Assembly (NCBI RefSeq): GCF_033843265.1
Contig: NZ_JAWXRD010000027.1
Span: forward strand, 124,001 to 188,000
Direction: 5' to 3'
Length of the DNA stretch: 64,000 nt
Source: Scandinavium lactucae
GTDB taxonomy: Bacteria; Pseudomonadota; Gammaproteobacteria; Enterobacterales; Enterobacteriaceae
The translations under genes were made by a program, and so were the position numbers. Within the stretch, counting starts at the first letter, position 1; every line of letters starts with the position of its first letter. Below are positions 58,414 through 64,000 of the stretch, piece by piece. Under the pieces are notes generated by a model. That model did not search any database. It worked only from the letters and a program-made list of their open reading frames with translations, and was not told the DNA's origin.

Positions 58414-58518
58414 TTGAATATTCTCCTTTTATTCCAATATCTGTCTATTCGGCGATTCAATTACCAGCCTAATAATCCACAATTTAAGAAAAAATCGTCG
58501 TCACTCAGTCATATTACT

Positions 58519-59646
58519 TTATGTTCTTATTTTTGAGTCCATCCACTTAGTCATATCCTTAAGAAGAACCAGTGCATCTTTTTTGCTTCTCGTATTCCCC
58601 CAAAAACTCAGTTCCAGCACTTTCCCCTTCCCAGCAATTGATACTTCGTAGTCCTCAGGGCTAGCTGTTGGAATGAAATCTCCAGCACTTAAAGCAACTC
58701 TTATTTCTTCTTTTAGTGCATTAACTTCAGGGTAATCATCTGAATGTATCCAGCCATATACGTAGAACTCAGCTTCATCTCGTCCATCCTCTGAAGGTCG
58801 ATAAACTAACGTAATTCCTGTTTTACCTTGACCCCAGCATCCCGGCATCAGATGAATTGCTTTATAGTAACCCTTCCAGTTATTAATACCTATTGCAATA
58901 TGAATATCAGGCAATACCTCTGAGACAACCGATTTAGCTTCCTCGGTGATAGCATTTTGGTACATTTCCAGCAATTGAACCGATTTTATCAAAGCCGTGA
59001 AATTTTCAGTGACAAACTCCACATTTTTATCAGATACCTTATCCATACTAACCTCACTCAATTTTTTAAGATGACTTAAAAACTCCTGATAAAAAACAGT
59101 CCACTTGCTGAACTCTTGATTCATCATCTCCAACCCCATACGTCGGATGGCGGTTTCCAGCAGCAGTGAATAATTGATAAGTTGCCAACCGTCTACACCT
59201 TTAGCGCAGTTACCATCAGGCTTTAATATACAACGAAATAGATTTTGATTGTTGCCGCCGTAGCTATCAATGAGACTTACATAGCTGGGAAAAGGATTAT
59301 ATGTATCAGCCAAAACTTTATGCTCAATACCTATGATGAATTCATCATGTCTGATAAGAATATCAAGATATTTCCCATCCTCTGTTCTGGCTTCTCTCAC
59401 TAATTCCAGAGAGGTGAAATCAATTTCATCAACATCGAGGGAATCATCCAGGCAACATAACAATGCTTTTAGCAACCATGGCGGCACCATTTTCTGGGCT
59501 CCCATAAACAAAGCCATCAAATCCGTTGTTGGATTTTCGAGATATCCGGAACCTCCCAATTCAAAAAAATTGAATTCAACATCATCCTCAACCGAGATGT
59601 CTTTCAGTTGTTCAATAAATTCGATAGCCAACGCTTCATAATGCAA
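58519..59646 (-). CDS. PD-(D/E)XK nuclease superfamily protein (PDDEXK_4 type)
   Basis: 375 residues. Motif set of a PD-(D/E)XK nuclease in the N-terminal third: Glu85 (VREART), Asp95 (KYLDILI), Glu108-His-Lys110 (IGIEHKV), followed by a helix with Tyr and Ser residues. This arrangement is that of the PDDEXK_4 family (PF14281), found mainly in mobile and defence DNA. The C-terminal 150 residues (GINNWKGYYKAIHLMPG, AEFYVYGWIHSDDYP) are typical of that family and may bind a ligand or nucleic acid. Function unknown. AT-rich. Confidence 0.72.
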   Translation of the reverse strand: MHYEALAIEFIEQLKDISVEDDVEFNFFELGGSGYLENPTTDLMALFMGAQKMVPPWLLKALLCCLDDSLDVDEIDFTSLELVREARTEDGKYLDILIRHDEFIIGIEHKVLADTYNPFPSYVSLIDSYGGNNQNLFRCILKPDGNCAKGVDGWQLINYSLLLETAIRRMGLEMMNQEFSKWTVFYQEFLSHLKKLSEVSMDKVSDKNVEFVTENFTALIKSVQLLEMYQNAITEEAKSVVSEVLPDIHIAIGINNWKGYYKAIHLMPGCWGQGKTGITLVYRPSEDGRDEAEFYVYGWIHSDDYPEVNALKEEIRVALSAGDFIPTASPEDYEVSIAGKGKVLELSFWGNTRSKKDALVLLKDMTKWMDSKIRT

Positions 59647-59749
59647 TTCAACCTCCCTTTAACAATCATGTTTACTATGCCATATGTTTGATATTTTAGT
59701 TATTGAAAACTGTCACTGTTAATCAATATCCATGCAGAAAACTTAAACA

Positions 59750-60241
59750 TTATTCATTAATCCTCCTACGGGCAATATCTATCTCTATCGCCATTTTAAT
59801 TTCATCTTTCTGGGATTCTATAATCCTGATATCTTTTTCCATGGTTTCAATTAAAACATTAAGTACTTTTCTTTTTTCAGGGTCACTTTCATATTTTAAC
59901 TTTACCTCTGGCTCAATCATTTTCATTCTTATTGCATGAATTTGTTCGTTAAGAGGTTTTGTTTTTTCATTTATAATTCTGTTTTTCTCATTGAAGCAGT
60001 GCATGCCTTCATTAAAACGTTCCAGTCCGGCATTTGTATCATTGAGCACCCTGGCTACAACATTTGATACTTCTCCTGATTTACTCTTTCTTTTACCGAG
60101 AAGTTTCATTAATAATCCAGAAACAACAATCACCGGAATAGCCACATAAGTTAAATAGACACCAACATAGCTGACAGTTAGTAATGTCAGGACATAAAGA
60201 ATCAGAGTGGTATAAAAAACATACTTTGACACTGAATACAT
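59750..60241 (-). CDS. Small membrane coiled-coil protein in the hsdR operon
   Basis: 163 residues, no family recognised. Two hydrophobic helices at the N-terminus (about 7-25 and 28-46) followed by a basic stretch KLLGKRKSKSG and about 100 residues of charged helix (NEKNRIINEKTKPLNEQIH and further) with coiled-coil character, so a membrane-anchored cytoplasmic rod is likely. It begins 41 bases after the metallopeptidase gene, on the same strand, and so probably is the last gene of the type I restriction operon. Confidence 0.65.
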   Translation of the reverse strand: MYSVSKYVFYTTLILYVLTLLTVSYVGVYLTYVAIPVIVVSGLLMKLLGKRKSKSGEVSNVVARVLNDTNAGLERFNEGMHCFNEKNRIINEKTKPLNEQIHAIRMKMIEPEVKLKYESDPEKRKVLNVLIETMEKDIRIIESQKDEIKMAIEIDIARRRINE

Positions 60242-60282
60242 AACTTCCCCGATTAGTTTCTAAATTAGAATAAGCCCTAAAA

Positions 60283-61038
60283 TCACATATCAGCCAACAA
60301 CATCCCCGCCATACCATCCAGCCGTTTCTTAACCTTTTCCCAGCCCGGCATAACCTGCCCCATCAAGCGGTAAAACTCCTCGCTGTGGTTGTGCTCAGCC
60401 ACATGGCATAACTCATGCAACAAGACATAATCGATGCATTCTGAGGAGGCTTTCACCAACCACGGATTTAAGGTCAGACAGCCTTTTGCTGAACAGTTAC
60501 CCCATTGCGTTTGCATCGCCCGCAGACGTATCGGCGGACGTTCACTAACCCAAAGGGTCTGCGGTATCAATAAATCAAGCCTGCGTTGAAAGACATCTCT
60601 GGCGCGTTCCCGATACCATTCGGTCAGCAACGCTTTTACCTTTTCTGCCGATTTATGTCTGACAGTCACTTCCAGACGCCCACGCAACATTTTCACTCGT
60701 TGCGGCACAGTAGCGTCTTCAGTCACTTTCAACTGATACTGCTTACCGAGATAGTAATGACTTTCTCCGCTGACATACTGACGCGGGACAATGTGTGTCT
60801 GTTGCTCCCTGAAATCACGCAGTTGCTGGTATATCCAGCGACTTCTTTTTTTCAGCGCAGACAACACCTCGTGCTCCGGTGTTTCTGGCGGTACAGAGGC
60901 AATAACCCGGCAGTCCGGATGCACCTTGATGAGCACCCTGCCCTTAACGACCTGACGTGGAACACAGTGTATGGTGATGACCTCATCACCATACACAATG
61001 CGTAACGCTTTCATTGCTGGCGACTCTTTTACACTCAT
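60283..61038 (-). CDS. YgjP/SprT-like zinc metallopeptidase of a type I restriction operon
   Basis: 251 residues. YgjP-like (DUF45, M48-related) protein with the zinc motif LLHELCHVAEHNHSEEF (HExxH plus a downstream His and Glu, about residues 206-223) and the family block QTQWGNCSAKGCLTLNPWLV. Its ATG overlaps the hsdR stop (ATGA), so it is co-translated with the restriction subunit. Metallopeptidase genes of this group often accompany hsdR; a role in controlling restriction subunits or processing DNA-protein adducts is conceivable but unproven. Confidence 0.85.
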   Translation of the reverse strand: MSVKESPAMKALRIVYGDEVITIHCVPRQVVKGRVLIKVHPDCRVIASVPPETPEHEVLSALKKRSRWIYQQLRDFREQQTHIVPRQYVSGESHYYLGKQYQLKVTEDATVPQRVKMLRGRLEVTVRHKSAEKVKALLTEWYRERARDVFQRRLDLLIPQTLWVSERPPIRLRAMQTQWGNCSAKGCLTLNPWLVKASSECIDYVLLHELCHVAEHNHSEEFYRLMGQVMPGWEKVKKRLDGMAGMLLADM

Positions 61039-64000
61039 GATTTCATTAAACCAACGCGCAGTATCTGGATGATAGTTTCCACAATACGGTTTACCTGGTT
61101 CATTCCGGCACCTATTTCCCGGCAGGCCGTAAACAGCAGCGGTAACAAACTCGTCTTAACAACCTTCTCAATGTCCTGAGGGTTCAGAGAGTTTTCTTCC
61201 ACCGCTTTAACAATGATGTTGTCCACTTCAAAGGCCAGCTTCGTCCACTTCTCCTGCACCTGAACATCGTTTACCACAAAAACCTCAGGCAGCTCTTTTT
61301 TAAATACACCGTAATACGCCTGAGCATGCCTGTTTACCGCCAGAGCATCCGGGATATCGCTGAGCTTACGGGCTTCAACCTGTCCTTCAAACTCACGGAA
61401 TAAGAGGTATTGTTTCAGTGGGTGGTCGAACAGTTTTTCTGCTTCTTCGATAGCCATACGCAGGAGTTTTGAAAATGCCTCCTGAGCATACGGGTCGTCA
61501 CGCAGCTCCTGCTCAATCATCTTCGTCACACGGGTTTTAATGATGTCGGTTTCATTGCGGGTTTTATTGTTGTCCCAGTCTTCGGGCTTTTCGCTCTTGC
61601 CCATTTTACCGACTTCATACACACCATCCGGTTCACGAACCTCAACGCCGGTGACATGCTTATCCAGTAGTTTTTTCACCTGCTCAGCGTAGTCGTCATA
61701 ATTGACCTGCTCTCCGCTGACCTGCATCGCCCACTGGCGCAGGCTGGACATCTGTTTTACGGTTTCTTTATAGAGGTTTCGGTCTTGTTCCGTAAAGCTC
61801 TTGTCGGTGAAGAAGGTGGCGGACTGCAGTGCCACTTTCAGACACCCGGCAAAGGCCGTTAACGCCTCGAAGAAATCATCACGGGTTTTCTGATGGATAT
61901 CGACCATCTCTCCGTTACGTTCTTCCATTTTAGGCACCAGAACTGCACGCAACTGCTCAGTATCATTCTTGTTTTTAACACCGGCAAATATGGCCCACAA
62001 CTGGTTATACAGATGCGGCAGACGCTTGTATTCAGAGCTCATGGCGCTGTACAGCCCGTCAATATCCTTGATGTCATATCCTCCCTGCGTTCGGGAGGCG
62101 AGATCCTGATATTTACCGATCGTCGTGTCCAGTTCAGCCAGAATGCCGCGATAATCAATCAGCAGGCCAAACTTCTTCAGTGGATGCAGTCGGTTTACCC
62201 GGGCAATCGCCTGGATAAGATTATGGGATTTAAGCGGCTTGTCGATATACAGCACGGTATTTTTCGGTTCATCAAACCCGGTGAGCAGTTTGTCAACGAC
62301 GATCAACAATTTTAGCTTATCATCGGTATCGAAACGGCTAATGATATTGCGGGTATAAACGGACTCATCCTGTGTGCCAACGTTATCCTTCCACCATTTT
62401 GTCACTTCCGGCAGTTTGCTTTCATCCACCTCGGTATTCCCTTCCCGGGTATCCGGCGGGCTGATAACTACAGCTGACTCAAACAACCCGGCTTCATCAA
62501 GATACTTTTTATATTTGATGGCGGAAATCTTGCTGTCGCAGGCAAGTTGGCCTTTCAGCCCCTCATCAATATTCTTCGAGAAGTGCGTGGCGATATCTAA
62601 TGCAATCAGACGGATGCGGTCATCTGCACTATAAACCTCACCCTTACGGGCATATTTACGCTTAAGGTCGGCTTTTTGCGCTTCGCTTAACCCATCGGTA
62701 ATACGATCAAACCAGGCATCTATTGCCCGATCGTTAACCTCAAGGTCGGGAATACGTTCTTCATACAGCAAAGGTGTAACGGCTTTATCTTCTACCGCTC
62801 GCTGCATGGTATAAGCGTGGACAATCGGTCCGAATTTATTGGTGGTTTTATCTTCTTTCAGCAATGGCGTACCGGTAAACGCCACAAAGGCGGCGTTAGG
62901 CAGGGCCAGTTTCATTCGCACATGGTTCTCGCCACCCTGGCTGCGGTGTCCTTCATCAATCAGAACGATGATGTCGGGGCTGGTATTGACGCATTCAGGC
63001 AATTTTGTCGCTGAGTTAAATTTCTGGATAAGGGTAAAGATTATACGTTCTTTACCAGAGCCAATCTGCTGTGCCAGCTTCTGACCTGAGGTCGCCATCG
63101 CTTTGGCCTTATCATCCTTCCCGGCCAGTTCTCCACCAGAAGCGAAAGTACCGCTGAGCTGCCCTTCAAGATCGACACGGTCCGTCACCACCACAATGCG
63201 ACATTGCTTCAGGCTGTCATGAAGGATCAGCGCCTTGCTGAGGAAAACCATGGTGTACGATTTACCTGACCCCGTGGTATGCCAGATCACCCCACCTTTC
63301 CTGCCCCCATCCGGTCTGCGAGTACTGATGCGTTCCAGCAGTCTTTTAATCCCGAACACCTGCTGATAGCGGGCGACAATCTTGCCGGTCTTTTTATCAA
63401 ACAGGGTGAAGAAGCGGGTCATCTCCAGCAGACGTTCCGGCGAAAGCAGGCTGATAAGCAGCTTATCCTGTCCACTGACAGCCAGTTCATCAGCGGCTAC
63501 TAACTGTTGGTACCAGTCGAGATCGGCTGAAGGACGATGATCAAACAACGCATGAATTTGTTCCGTCGATAACTTATGGTTGCGCAGCGCATACATCTGC
63601 GCGTCAGTAATATCTTCTTCGCGCCATGCCGCCCAGAATTTCATTGGTGTATGACAGGTACCGTAGCGCCCGTCATGCCCGTTAATCGACAGTAATATCT
63701 GGCTGTAGGCAAACAGCTGCGGGATTTCATCGTTGAACTGGTTGCGGATACTCTGAGATATCCCCTCGTCAATGGTTGGCCCTTTCTTGCCATGTCCAGC
63801 CGGGCATTTCGCTTCAATAACAGCCAGCGGAATACCATTCACAAAACAGACAATATCCGGTCTGCGGGTTTCAAAACCGCCTGACCGTAATACCTTAAAT
63901 TCTTCAGTAAAGTGGAACTGGTTATTTTCCGGATGTTCCCAGTCAATCAGCGCAATGGTAGGGTTGACCTTCTTGCCATCGACAAACTCGGTAACGGCGA
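61035..64000 (-). CDS. hsdR: Type I restriction endonuclease subunit R (HsdR), 5' end outside window
   Basis: About 988 codons are visible and the frame is open at the right edge, so the start lies beyond 64000. N-terminal nuclease motif: Asp in RRPDIVCF and Glu-Ala-Lys in AVIEAKCP. SF2 translocase motor: Walker A HTTGSGKSYT, IVVVTDRVDL, DEGH box VLIDEGHRSQGG, FTGTPL, and motif VI QAIARVNRLHP. A C-terminal helical domain of about 350 residues binds the methylase core. HsdR cuts unmodified DNA after translocation, with HsdM and HsdS, which are not in the window. The GTG at 63842 is internal. Confidence 0.95.
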   Translation of the reverse strand, partial: AVTEFVDGKKVNPTIALIDWEHPENNQFHFTEEFKVLRSGGFETRRPDIVCFVNGIPLAVIEAKCPAGHGKKGPTIDEGISQSIRNQFNDEIPQLFAYSQILLSINGHDGRYGTCHTPMKFWAAWREEDITDAQMYALRNHKLSTEQIHALFDHRPSADLDWYQQLVAADELAVSGQDKLLISLLSPERLLEMTRFFTLFDKKTGKIVARYQQVFGIKRLLERISTRRPDGGRKGGVIWHTTGSGKSYTMVFLSKALILHDSLKQCRIVVVTDRVDLEGQLSGTFASGGELAGKDDKAKAMATSGQKLAQQIGSGKERIIFTLIQKFNSATKLPECVNTSPDIIVLIDEGHRSQGGENHVRMKLALPNAAFVAFTGTPLLKEDKTTNKFGPIVHAYTMQRAVEDKAVTPLLYEERIPDLEVNDRAIDAWFDRITDGLSEAQKADLKRKYARKGEVYSADDRIRLIALDIATHFSKNIDEGLKGQLACDSKISAIKYKKYLDEAGLFESAVVISPPDTREGNTEVDESKLPEVTKWWKDNVGTQDESVYTRNIISRFDTDDKLKLLIVVDKLLTGFDEPKNTVLYIDKPLKSHNLIQAIARVNRLHPLKKFGLLIDYRGILAELDTTIGKYQDLASRTQGGYDIKDIDGLYSAMSSEYKRLPHLYNQLWAIFAGVKNKNDTEQLRAVLVPKMEERNGEMVDIHQKTRDDFFEALTAFAGCLKVALQSATFFTDKSFTEQDRNLYKETVKQMSSLRQWAMQVSGEQVNYDDYAEQVKKLLDKHVTGVEVREPDGVYEVGKMGKSEKPEDWDNNKTRNETDIIKTRVTKMIEQELRDDPYAQEAFSKLLRMAIEEAEKLFDHPLKQYLLFREFEGQVEARKLSDIPDALAVNRHAQAYYGVFKKELPEVFVVNDVQVQEKWTKLAFEVDNIIVKAVEENSLNPQDIEKVVKTSLLPLLFTACREIGAGMNQVNRIVETIIQILRVGLMKS

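Noticed and set aside
59703..59939. 78-residue plus-strand frame
   Set aside because: It is antisense to the membrane coiled-coil gene, with no family match and no supported start.
63842..64000. Apparent start of HsdR at a GTG (position 63842)
   Set aside because: The frame continues upstream to the window edge with residues typical of HsdR (RRPDIVCF before the GTG), so the gene is cut by the window, not started there.
1..64000. CRISPR arrays, IS elements or transposases
   Set aside because: No regularly spaced direct repeats and no transposase-like protein were seen on either strand.

Overview
The window is chromosomal DNA from a motile member of the Enterobacteriaceae. Gene order and protein sequences follow the E. 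coli/Salmonella flhDC-argS neighbourhood closely: yecE-yecN-cmoA-cmoB-cutC-yecM-argS, flhEAB, che/tap/tar, cheWA-motBA, flhCD, uspC, otsAB, araHGF, ftnB, yecJ, yecR, ftnA, tyrP, yecA. The accessory genes suggest an Enterobacter/Lelliottia/Kluyvera-like genome, but the genus cannot be fixed from this window.

Layout: 1-6.1 kb holds tRNA-modification and housekeeping genes, with a likely micL sRNA at the cutC 3' end and a long imperfect palindrome between cmoB and cutC. 6.1-9.9 kb is an accessory block: a second LpxA-like acyltransferase and a rhamnogalacturonide uptake/hydrolysis pair (rhiT-rhiN) with a KdgR-like palindrome upstream. 10-37 kb is the flagellar/chemotaxis locus. It is split at operon boundaries by two unrelated fimbrial operons: a classical chaperone-usher cluster between cheZ and flhB, and a Csu-like spore-coat-U (archaic) cluster between tar and cheW. 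Two sigma-28 promoters (before tar and inside flhC) and the flhDC promoter with CRP and RcsAB sites are readable. They show that the native flagellar operons kept their own control signals.

37-55 kb holds uspC, the trehalose genes otsBA, the arabinose ABC transporter araFGH and two ferritins. Interspersed are genes not at this place in E. coli: a DJ-1/PfpI protein, a Dcu-type transporter, an MdtD-like MFS pump, an RpiB-type isomerase behind a near-perfect KdgR operator, and a membrane HD-GYP protein with periplasmic solute-binding domains. The region ends with tyrP (TyrR boxes) and yecA.

55.2-64 kb starts an integrated island. A 56-nt 3' fragment of tRNA-Leu(UAA) marks an attachment site where E. 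coli has the leuZ-cysT-glyW tRNA operon. The island carries AT-rich genes of defence type: a SIR2-like protein, a zinc-ribbon/Mrr nuclease, a second PD-(D/E)XK nuclease, and a type I restriction operon whose hsdR runs off the right edge. hsdR is followed by a YgjP/SprT-like metallopeptidase and a small membrane coiled-coil protein. No integrase, hsdM or hsdS is visible; they would lie to the right, as would an intact tRNA-Leu. No CRISPR array, IS element, rRNA or complete tRNA was found.
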